Of a stretch of DNA of 64,000 nt, positions 44,688 through 52,188 are shown in pieces. Under the pieces are notes generated by a model. That model saw only the letters and a list, made by a program, of their open reading frames with translations. It searched no databases and had not been told where the DNA came from. Each line of letters starts with the position of its first letter. Positions within the stretch are counted from its first letter, which is position 1. Position numbers and translations under genes: made by a program. The stretch is from Arthrospira sp. PCC 9108. Lineage in GTDB: Bacteria > Cyanobacteriota > Cyanobacteriia > Cyanobacteriales > Microcoleaceae. The DNA is taken from assembly GCA_016745315.1 (NCBI GenBank), contig CP066886.1:3906501-3970500 (forward strand), in the 5' to 3' direction.

Positions 44688-47600
44688 CTACAAACCGATC
44701 GCCACAAAAGCGGACCAATAACGGCGATCGCCAAAGGGACAATCCTCATCATAATCCATTAACTTAAACTCAATTATCTCACATTCCTCCTCCGTCATCT
44801 GCAAACCCTGACCACACCACTCTAAAAACCCCGCCGCCGAAACCCCTCTGAGCCAATTTTGCGCCTTATGTAATGCCATCACCACCCGCTCATCTTGGCG
44901 GAATTCATAATAGAAACGAATCGCCAAACAAGCCGTGGCAAAATCATCCACACACCATAAACTACTCACCACTGCCGGAGTTCCCGCATACAAAAACCCA
45001 CTGGCTAACCCAATATATTCATCGGTCAATAAACTCCCCATTAGTCCCGTCTCACAAGCCGAAAGCATCACCAGACGACAGGCGGGAATTTCCAGATTGC
45101 GATAAATTTCCCCCAGGGTTAAGCCTTGCTGTGCGGTGTCGAAGCGGCGACCATCCCGGAGGGTGAGGGTCTGGCGTTTTTCCTCCCTGGGAGCAGATTC
45201 GAGGGGTGTATCCCCTGCCAAAATCACAGCGGAATTGAGGGGATTTTCGCTATCAAAGCCCCCGTGACAGGCAAAATGAATGACATGACTCTGGCGCAGT
45301 TTCTCCAGAGTTTCCCGGCGATTGAGGGCGGATTTCGTCGCCGCTTGCTGGGTGAGGATATAGCAGTTGGGGTCGAAGTAGGGGCGGATGAACTCCACCT
45401 CCATTTGGGCATAGCTGAGGTCTTGGGTGGGGTTCTGCACCGCGAAGAATTGGGGTGGGGTGGCGGGTTGGGGGCGGTGGTGGATGTAGTCGAGAATTTG
45501 GCAACTGGGGGCGTAGCTGACCCCTTGGCTAAAGCGCTCCAGTAACGGCGTGGCGGGGGCGTTGAGTTCAACGGATAAGGCGTGGAGGGGGAACAGGTGC
45601 AGGTAGAGATGGGGAATCAGAATCAGCCGTTGACAGGTCTGGGGGAGGGCGGCGATCAGACTGGACAGGTGGAGATGTTCCGCCAGGTCCTCCAGGCGAC
45701 GGTCTAGGGCCTTGTACCAACTGGGTTGGCGGTAGTCGGCGAAGTAGGTTTGGTTGAATTGGTCGAGGCGGTGGCGTTCGTCGGCGCTGTAGCTGTGGGC
45801 GCAGATGTGAGGGCGGTCTGGGTTTAGGGTGACGGTGAAGGCCCAGGCTCCCAGGTCCGGGTCTTGGGGCAGATACCATTCGATGAGAGCGGTTTCCGGG
45901 GTGAGGAGTTGGCGAAAGTCCGGCAGTTGGACTTGCACCTTCGCGAAGGCGTTGAAGTCGGGGTCGTTGATTTGCGCCAGGAGGCTGTCCCGTTGTTGCA
46001 GCAGGCGTTGCAGGAGAGGGGTTCCCAGTGCCTCGGTGGGTGTGGCTATCTCCGGGTTTCCCCGGTTCCCGGTTTCCCCCGCTCCCCCTGTCCCCGTCTC
46101 CCCGTCTGCGGCGTTCTCCGGTGCTGCGAAGGATTGTTGTAGGGCGGCGATTTCCCGGTTGAGTTGGCGATATTGTTCCTGTTGTTGGGGGGTGGCGTTT
46201 TTGGGAACCAGGTCGGCGCTGGTGAGCATTTCCATCAGGGTGCGGGACTTGCTGCGCTCCACGGTGAGGAGGGCTTGGTCGTAGCGTTCCAGGTGGAGGC
46301 AGGCTTGTATCATTTTGCCATAGATGGGCAGGGCATCTTCCAGGATTTGACGTTTGCTGTCCGGGGAGGTGGCCCAGTCCCGGCTCTGTTCCACGGCGCG
46401 GATGGCGTTGTCGTAGCCTTCGATGGCGATTTCCCAGTTTTGGAGGGTGTAGCCGAGGTTGCCGAGGTGGCGTCCGGTCTTGAGGCAGTTTAGGGGGAAG
46501 GATGAGGGAGTATAGACTTCCAAAGCGGCTCGGGAGCAGGAAATAGCATCTTCTAGGTTTTGTGCCCGTTCTGCGCGGATGCGGTCTGAGTAGGCAAACC
46601 CCAGACAAATTTGGGTTAGAGCCCAGTATTCCGGAAAGGCATCGCGGGTGTAGACTGACAAGGCGGATTGGTAGCAGGAAATCGCCTCTTCTAGATTCTG
46701 TGCCCGCTCTCCTTTGATGCAGGTTTCATAGGCAAACCCCAGACAAATTTGGGTCAGAGCCCACTTTTCGGGAAAGGCATCGCGGGTGCGGACTTCCAAG
46801 GCGGATTGGTAGCAGGAAATCGCCTCTTCTAGATTCTGTGCCCGCTCTCCCCGAATGCGTTCCCCGTAGGCAAACCCCAGATTATTTTGGGTCAGAGCCC
46901 ACTTTTCGGGAAAAGCATCGCGGGTGTAGACTTCCAAGGCGGATTGGTAGCAGGAAATCGCCTCTTCTAGGTTCTGTGCGAGCTCTCCTCGGATGCGGTC
47001 TGAGTAGGCTAACCCCAGGCAACTTTGGGTCTGAGCCCAGTATTCGGGAAAGGCATCGCGGGTGTAGACTGACAAGGCGGATTGGTAGCAGGAAATCGCC
47101 TCTTCTAGGTTCTGTGCCTGCTCTCCTTTGATACTGTGCCTGTAGGCTAACCCCAGAGAAATTTGGGTCATCGCCCAGTATTCCGGAAAGGCATCGCGGG
47201 TGTGGACTGACAAGGCGGCTTGGAAGCAGGAAATAGCGTCTTCTACGTTCTGTACCCGTTTTCCCTGGATGCGGTCACGGTAGGCTTCCCCCAGAGAAAT
47301 TTGGGTCATCGCCCAGTATTCGGGAAAGGCGTTGCAGGTGTAGACTTCCAGGGCGGCTCGGTAGCAGGAAATTGCCTCTTCTAGGTTCTGTTTCCGCTCT
47401 CCCCGGATGCGGTTTTTGTAGGTAAACCCCAGATTCATTTGGGTCAGAGCCCAGTCTTCGGGAAAGGCATCGCGGGTGTAGACTGACAAGGCGGCTCGGT
47501 AGGCTGCAACGGCAATTTCTAGATTATTAGCTCGACTGCCTAATTGGAATTGCCGAATATCAAGAGCAAAATCATAAAAAATCCTGGCTAAGTATTGATT

Positions 47601-47882
47601 TTTTCTAATCTTATTACGGTCTATTTGGGAGTGAAACCATTGGGTGATGGTTTCAGCAAAATCGAGGTCCAGTTGGTCTTGGTATTTTTGGAAAATGCGA
47701 TGAACTTTTTTCCTACTTAATCCCCTTTTTTTGGCTTTCAGAATTTCTAACCAAATCGCTAAATACTCAGGGGATATCGCCTCAACGGTCGGGTTAGAGG
47801 TTCTGGGAGGCTGGGAGGTGAATAAAGGGGTGTTGAGCCTCTGCCTTATGTTTTGCCATCTCTCACGCCAACTCGACATCAT
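44688..47882 (-). CDS. TPR-CHAT protein (putative caspase-like protease), copy 2
   Basis: A 1064-residue protein. A basic N-terminal region (MSSWRERWQNIRQRL) and a helical segment precede seven to eight 46-residue TPR units (AISCYQSALEVYTRDAFPEK, then WALTQNNLGFAYGERIRGER). A coiled linker with a Gly-rich insert (ADGETGTGGAGETGNRGN) leads to the CHAT domain. The candidate catalytic His is in VIHFACHGGF and the Cys in LVMLSACETGL, followed by SSLWCVDDFA. Compared with copy 1 the N-terminal module is different and the CHAT loop after the His is longer. Downstream lie the unknown pair and then cassette copy A. Confidence 0.88.
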   Translation of the reverse strand: MMSSWRERWQNIRQRLNTPLFTSQPPRTSNPTVEAISPEYLAIWLEILKAKKRGLSRKKVHRIFQKYQDQLDLDFAETITQWFHSQIDRNKIRKNQYLARIFYDFALDIRQFQLGSRANNLEIAVAAYRAALSVYTRDAFPEDWALTQMNLGFTYKNRIRGERKQNLEEAISCYRAALEVYTCNAFPEYWAMTQISLGEAYRDRIQGKRVQNVEDAISCFQAALSVHTRDAFPEYWAMTQISLGLAYRHSIKGEQAQNLEEAISCYQSALSVYTRDAFPEYWAQTQSCLGLAYSDRIRGELAQNLEEAISCYQSALEVYTRDAFPEKWALTQNNLGFAYGERIRGERAQNLEEAISCYQSALEVRTRDAFPEKWALTQICLGFAYETCIKGERAQNLEEAISCYQSALSVYTRDAFPEYWALTQICLGFAYSDRIRAERAQNLEDAISCSRAALEVYTPSSFPLNCLKTGRHLGNLGYTLQNWEIAIEGYDNAIRAVEQSRDWATSPDSKRQILEDALPIYGKMIQACLHLERYDQALLTVERSKSRTLMEMLTSADLVPKNATPQQQEQYRQLNREIAALQQSFAAPENAADGETGTGGAGETGNRGNPEIATPTEALGTPLLQRLLQQRDSLLAQINDPDFNAFAKVQVQLPDFRQLLTPETALIEWYLPQDPDLGAWAFTVTLNPDRPHICAHSYSADERHRLDQFNQTYFADYRQPSWYKALDRRLEDLAEHLHLSSLIAALPQTCQRLILIPHLYLHLFPLHALSVELNAPATPLLERFSQGVSYAPSCQILDYIHHRPQPATPPQFFAVQNPTQDLSYAQMEVEFIRPYFDPNCYILTQQAATKSALNRRETLEKLRQSHVIHFACHGGFDSENPLNSAVILAGDTPLESAPREEKRQTLTLRDGRRFDTAQQGLTLGEIYRNLEIPACRLVMLSACETGLMGSLLTDEYIGLASGFLYAGTPAVVSSLWCVDDFATACLAIRFYYEFRQDERVVMALHKAQNWLRGVSAAGFLEWCGQGLQMTEEECEIIEFKLMDYDEDCPFGDRRYWSAFVAIGL

Positions 47883-47988
47883 TTTGCCTCCATGAGTCTG
47901 GGTTCGGTGCTGTCAGTTCAGTGAAGCCTCGCGCCACCGCACCTTAATTGTACCCCACCCCGCGACTCTTTGAACACCCCCACCAGGT

Positions 47989-48233
47989 TCACAAGTCACC
48001 GGAAAACCGAGCCAAAAGCTCCTCCCGTGATAACTGCCAAATCAACTGTGCTTGCTCCAAGGGGGGAACTTGAATTAACCCCTCGATAATCTCAGCTAAT
48101 TCTGCATCCACGGCACCAAATTTAACTTGTAACATACTTTCAAGGAGCGATCGCTGTCCTTGTTGGATACCTTGCTGGATGCCTTGTTGAACTCCTTGTT
48201 GGATACCTTGCTGAACTCCTTGCTGGATACAGC
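47989..48233 (-). pseudogene. 3' fragment of an Rpn-type (PD-(D/E)XK) transposase-like gene
   Basis: An open frame without a start. Repeats of Ile/Val-Gln-Gln-Gly (IQQGVQQGIQQGVQQGIQQG) lead into RSLLESMLQVKFGAVDAELA and a C-terminus ending LSREELLARFSGDL. This is the usual tail of cyanobacterial Rpn/DUF4351-like putative nucleases. The nuclease domain is missing because an IS630-type sequence abuts it at about 48234. Confidence 0.7.
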
Positions 48234-48620
48234 TTGTTCGATATTTAATTAGTACAGTAACCGCATTTAGTAAACCATTTCTTAAACGTATTTTTTCTCA
48301 TCAGCATTAGAGCCAGTTTAATTAACTGTTCTAGTGCTTCCATTGCTCGTGTTGGAAACATTCTGACCACTGACTTAACCGTTGACCGCAACATTTCAAT
48401 AGGATTGAAATCTGGTGAGTAGGGTGGTAAATATTCTACTCTGGCTCCCGTAGCAGTGATCATTTCTTCAATGCCCTCCATTTTATGGATATTAAGGTTA
48501 TCCATAACTACGACATCCCCTGGATTCAGTCTCGGAACCAAGTCCTGTTCAATAAAATCCTGAAAATCTTTACCTTTCATAGAGCCTTCTATGGCTTTTT
48601 TAGCGGGTGCATCTCAATGA
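48234..48620 (-). mobile_element. IS630-type insertion sequence remnant
   Basis: The C-terminal half of a DDE transposase is present (48245-48580, 111 codons). VVMDNLNIHK holds the second catalytic Asp and LPPYSPDFNPIE the Glu. The N-terminal HTH half and the first Asp are gone. The element joins the Rpn-type fragment on one side. On the other side (to 48731) I see no gene. I could not identify terminal inverted repeats. Confidence 0.8.
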
Positions 48621-48731
48621 GGAGATGAGTATAATTACTCAGGGCAAAAATATACTCTTACCCTGATTAAGCAGCTAACGCGCCATTTAGATAGGCACAG
48701 CGATCGCCTTTTTTCGATTGGCCCGTTCTGA

Positions 48732-48923
48732 TCAATCAGGCGGCGCATTTTCTAACAGATGTTCAGGATGTCCGCCCAACCTTTCGACAATAGTTTGCCG
48801 TGGTTGTAAACTCAACCAGCATTCTTGAACCAAGCGTTTAATCAATTCATCCCTGGTCGTTTTTTCCCTGGCTAAAATTTCCACTAAACGGGCTTCTGTT
48901 TCTGGGTCTAGTTCTATATTCAT
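48732..48923 (-). CDS. antitoxin-like small protein (orphan)
   Basis: A 63-residue protein (NIELDPETEARLVEILAREK, then TTRDELIKRLVQECW). It resembles ribbon-helix-helix or VapB-like antitoxins. No toxin gene is adjacent, and the IS remnant lies next to it. It may be a leftover of a lost module. Confidence 0.5.
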   Translation of the reverse strand: MNIELDPETEARLVEILAREKTTRDELIKRLVQECWLSLQPRQTIVERLGGHPEHLLENAPPD

Positions 48924-48980
48924 GAGGCGTTCTGATTTGTGCTTGATATCTAATTCTACCGAATTTACCCTAACTCATCC

Positions 48981-49063
48981 TATTATAGCTAAATGCTGAG
49001 AAACCGGGTTTCTATGGATATCTCGGTTAGGATACAGAAACCCTGACAGCAACCCGGTTTCTT
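48981..49063. repeat. MITE-like hairpin repeat, copy 1
   Basis: Begins TATTATAGC, then GAAACCGGGTTTCTATGG, a middle with GGTTAGGATACAGAAA, and CAACCCGGTTTCTTT. The two outer arms are complementary, so the unit can fold into a long hairpin. A close relative lies at 50068-50149. Confidence 0.7.
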
Positions 49064-49077
49064 TGATTCCACTCAAC

Positions 49078-49287
49078 CTAAGACATTTCCAGAACTTGTT
49101 GGAGAGAGGCAGAGAGTTCAATAGGCATAAAATATGCGTTAGGATAGAGGTAATCTTCCCCTGATTCATCAATTATCCGCAGCATTTGATGACTATTCGC
49201 TTTTGAGTCGGGTAAGACTGGATAAATCTTGCGAACTTCTAGGGAAGCTGCATAGTCTGTATTTTTGATGCCAACAACAAAGTTCAT
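49078..49287 (-). CDS. small hypothetical protein
   Basis: A 69-residue protein starting MNFVVGIKNTDYAASLEVRK, with the aromatic SGEDYLYPNAYFMPIEL near the C-terminus. Similar short proteins, I believe, occur widely in filamentous cyanobacteria next to toxin-antitoxin genes. The role is unknown. A longer start at 49335 is possible but less natural. Confidence 0.5.
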   Translation of the reverse strand: MNFVVGIKNTDYAASLEVRKIYPVLPDSKANSHQMLRIIDESGEDYLYPNAYFMPIELSASLQQVLEMS

Positions 49288-49328
49288 TAGTTCATGGCTT
49301 TTCCTCTCATGGATAAAGCGGCGGCAGT

Positions 49329-49675
49329 TCAACATCCAATAAAAATTACTTGATTGGCGAAATCTTCTAATTCTCCCATTTTGGCGTAAACCTCTAACTA
49401 TTCGATCGCATAACCCATCGACACTTGAGGACTTAAAAAGAAAATTCCGGTAAACGCTTTACCTTGATTGACGCAATTTTTATCTAACACTAGAAAATCA
49501 TGATCCGTGGTTACAAGAGGACGCTTTAGTTGCACAGACTCAAAATTATTTCATAAATAGCACTATTATTATTGTCTTCTTGAGCGGTCATAACCTCAAC
49601 CAATGTCAGTTTTAAACCAATCTTAATCGCTCGATGGAGTGGAGCCTCGAAATAGTAATAGATTGCCATTTTCAT
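49329..49675 (-). pseudogene. broken DUF5615 PIN-like toxin
   Basis: The start MKMAIYYYFEAPLHRAIKIG and LVEVMTAQEDNN match the DUF5615 family. The frame breaks near 49545. Another frame then gives LKRPLVTTDHDFLVLDKNC, GKAFTGIFFLSPQVSMGYAI, a TAG stop, and LEVYAKMGELEDFA. At least one frameshift and one nonsense codon are therefore present. The ATG overlaps the stop of the DUF433 gene (ATGA), the normal operon arrangement for this toxin-antitoxin type. Confidence 0.75.
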
Positions 49676-50025
49676 CCTTGCTGCTGCTGCCATTTTTGCT
49701 GAAGCCTTTGTTGAAAATCGGCAGTATTATGACCGACTCTCATTGTAATTAAATCAGCTTGCAGGTTCTGGATGTTTTCTTGTTCTTGAGCAATTTGAGC
49801 ATCAATTTGGTGTTGATAGGTGTAGTAATAACTGAGGGCAGAATAAATGGCAGCGAGGGAAATTTCTGGGTGTTGAAAGTGCAGTTCTTCTGGACTCCAG
49901 CCGTGGGCGTGTTTTTCTTGAATCAGTTGGGCAACTGAAACGCGACTATTGGCAATAGTTGCCTGATTTTGAGCATCAATGTCTAGGTATTGCCAAGTTA
50001 CCGGAGTATCGGTGATGAATGTCAT
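49672..50025 (-). CDS. DUF433 antitoxin
   Basis: A 117-residue protein with the DUF433 HTH core (DTPVTWQYLDIDAQNQATIA, SRVSVAQLIQEKHAHGWSPE, ISLAAIYSALSYYYTYQHQ). DUF433 proteins are DNA-binding antitoxins for DUF5615 toxins. This one is intact while its partner is broken, so it may now only repress itself or guard against related toxins. Confidence 0.85.
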   Translation of the reverse strand: MTFITDTPVTWQYLDIDAQNQATIANSRVSVAQLIQEKHAHGWSPEELHFQHPEISLAAIYSALSYYYTYQHQIDAQIAQEQENIQNLQADLITMRVGHNTADFQQRLQQKWQQQQG

Positions 50026-50067
50026 ATTAAGGATGGGGATATGGGTTGATACTAGGGGGTTACGACT

Positions 50068-50149
50068 ATTATAGCCAAGTTGCCAGAAACCGGGTTTCTA
50101 TTACTATCTTTGTTAGGATATAGAAAGCCTGACAGAAACCCGGTTTCTT
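50068..50149. repeat. MITE-like hairpin repeat, copy 2
   Basis: Same plan as 48981-49063: TATTATAGCC, GAAACCGGGTTTCTATT, TGTTAGGATATAGAAAGCC and GAAACCCGGTTTCTT. The arms are complementary. Confidence 0.7.
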
Positions 50150-50159
50150 AGAGTCAGTT

Positions 50160-50300
50160 TTAGTCTTTCTGGATTTCTAGGTTGGCGAAGTGTTGTTGCA
50201 CGAGGCTATCGGTGCATTTATTTAGGGAGTAAAAATCAGGTTTTATATTGGTGGAATATAGGATAAGGTAAACACTAGCTTCAACGCCAAAAAGATTCAT
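50160..50300 (-). CDS. possible 46-residue small ORF
   Basis: An ATG-TAA frame reading MNLFGVEASVYLILYSTN, then KPDFYSLNKCTDSLVQQHFA. GAAAGGG lies before the ATG. The composition looks protein-like, but the frame overlaps the end of the decayed DUF4336 gene and may be a leftover of some other gene. Low confidence. Confidence 0.25.
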   Translation of the reverse strand: MNLFGVEASVYLILYSTNIKPDFYSLNKCTDSLVQQHFANLEIQKD

Positions 50301-50982
50301 ACCCTTTCTTTAATTTTTCTGTGCTATCTCGCTAAATTATACTTCCATGAGCCATAATAAATCGCTCGAAATCCCATAACATTACTTGTTAAAACGATTG
50401 TCTAAATCGCTCTTTTTAATTGGTGGCTATCCTTTCCATGAGTGATAGACTTAATTGTTTATATACTCCCAGCAGTCTAGCTTAAAATTGTGTCATAATT
50501 GGAAATGTTTCATCAAAGTGCAATTCTGTATCTGTCAAAATCAGAGTGCGACTTGCAGAATGAAAAACACACATTCATTAAGTGAATCAATTCCCGTTAA
50601 GCCCCAAACTCTTAAACCATCGAATAAGACAAAGTATAATCCAGGTAATAACTCACCTCGATCGCCCCTGATGGTCTGGTCAATCGGTCAATCGGGTTTT
50701 TTAATGGTTAAACCAGGGGCAGCCCCAAAGGTTGCCTGGGGATAAATAGATTTGAAATTAGCTGCAAATAAATAATGATAAAGGTTAGGGGCAATAATAT
50801 ACTTGACAACTCCCAGTTGACCTAGCTGGCTGACAAGTCTGTCGCTAGATTGAATTGGAGAAATTACCGCGAGTTCTCGATTAGCCAATCGAATAACCGT
50901 CATCCTGTTCCGACACTGAGTCCCAAATATCGGAAGGTCTATTCTGCAACCCAAACATCTATATCAACTTCTTTTAGCATGG
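50275..50982 (-). pseudogene. decayed DUF4336 gene
   Basis: Pieces in different frames follow the DUF4336 order: LKEVDIDVWVAE, a stop, FRYLGLSVGT, a frameshift, RMTVIRLANRELAVISPI, QLGVVKYIIAPNLYHYLF, PQATFGAAPGLTIKKPD, a stop, LFDGLRVWGLTGIDSLNE, LMKHFPIMTQF, ARLLGVYKQLSLSLME, and lastly FERFIMAHG. There are several stops and frameshifts. DUF4336 proteins have a metallo-hydrolase-like fold of unknown role. Confidence 0.7.
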
Positions 50983-51023
50983 TTTTGGTGAGTAGTTTGA
51001 TGGCTAGGTTTAATGGTAGGAGC

Positions 51024-51503
51024 TTATGGTTTTAAAAACAACTTTGTCGATCGCATCTGAGTTAAGATATTTTGACGCGCGCGATACTCCTGTTTAGAGA
51101 ACGATCGCCCCCTCGGTTGATTGTGCAGCCACTCCAACCCCTGCCCCACCTCTTGACGAAATTCCGTCACTTCTTGGCGCAACCCCTCTAGGCGTTCCTC
51201 TAGGGTTTGTAACAAGTCGCTGATGGTGGTTTCCATTACCCCCAACCGTTCACAGACTTCCGCAAAACCAGAATCAATACTATGGGAAACATCCCGAAAA
51301 AACTCCTCCTGCTGGGTGACGTTTCTCCTTTTACAGGCTGCCATGTTGAGGCGGATGAAGATATCACCCCATTCTGTATCGGTGAGGTTGCCTTGTTGGG
51401 TGAGTTGGTATTCTTGGGGGGTGAGGAATTGGTCGAGTTGGGCTTCTCGTAGTTCAGGGTAACGTTGCTGGGTGAGTTCCTGTTGGGCGATCGCTAAACC
51501 CAC
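51024..51503 (-). CDS. hypothetical coiled-coil protein
   Basis: A 159-residue protein from a GTG start, possibly cut at the 5' end. It is helical and Gln/Glu-rich (QDQFLTPQEYQL-like region, then ETTISDLLQTLEERLEGLRQ and EVTEFRQEVGQGLEWLHNQ), which suggests a coiled coil around residues 90-130. I do not recognise the family. It is flanked by pseudogenes. Confidence 0.45.
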   Translation of the reverse strand: MGLAIAQQELTQQRYPELREAQLDQFLTPQEYQLTQQGNLTDTEWGDIFIRLNMAACKRRNVTQQEEFFRDVSHSIDSGFAEVCERLGVMETTISDLLQTLEERLEGLRQEVTEFRQEVGQGLEWLHNQPRGRSFSKQEYRARQNILTQMRSTKLFLKP

Positions 51504-52188
51504 CTATATATCTCGCCTAATTCAATTAGTGATTTCCCTGGGCAAAAATACCCTACAACCGAACACCTAAGCGTCATCAATATGGTAGTAGCTTAGGGGT
51601 GGCTGCCATCGCCTTTTGGTGTCACCAACAACAGCAATTATAGCCCAGTTTCCCGCAACCGGGTTATAGCAGAGCCATGTCCGATGATCAGGGATTGAAT
51701 TTACTGCTAATTTCACCGGTTCATCGTGCCAAGTTTTGCAACCACTGGAGGAGATGGGCAATCAAATCGGGGTCGCTTTCTAGGAATTGCGGTAATCGGC
51801 ACTCCGGGAGGGGTTGGGGGACAACCACCGCCATGGGGGGATGGCTAAAGCGGGCGAGTTTATTGAGTACCGCGATATCAAAGCCTTGGGGGGGTGGGTC
51901 GGTGGGTTCTTCGTAGAGGATGAGGGCAATTGGATGGTCGCTGAGGTCATCCTCGCAGTAGGCTTGTAATTCGGCAATGGTACCGGGTTTACCGTCGGGA
52001 CTGGCGGGACAACCGGCTTTTTTCAAGGTGGTGTAGATTGGCAAGGCGGGGTTGCTGGGGTCGCTGAAGCGGCTGCGATCGATGCAAATGGGTTGGCAGT
52101 TGAGGGGGTGGGTTTGGATGGCTTGGTTGAGGATTTGGGGGAGAAGGGCGAGGTTACACTGTTGAATAAAGGGGGTGTTGTCTTCCAC

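Noticed and set aside
27380..47882. Type III-E CRISPR (Craspase-like) locus suggested by TPR-CHAT proteins
   Set aside because: No Cas gene, no CRISPR repeat-spacer array and no gRAMP-like protein is in the window. The CHAT proteins have the 46-residue TPR plan common in filamentous cyanobacteria.
50455..50745. 96-codon plus-strand frame
   Set aside because: It is antisense to the decayed DUF4336 gene, and its product looks unlike a protein.
51567..51761. 64-codon minus-strand frame (CKTWHDEPVKLAVNSIPDHR...)
   Set aside because: It overlaps the end of the NACHT C-terminal fragment out of frame. It has some protein-like character but I could not place it in a family or find a start signal.
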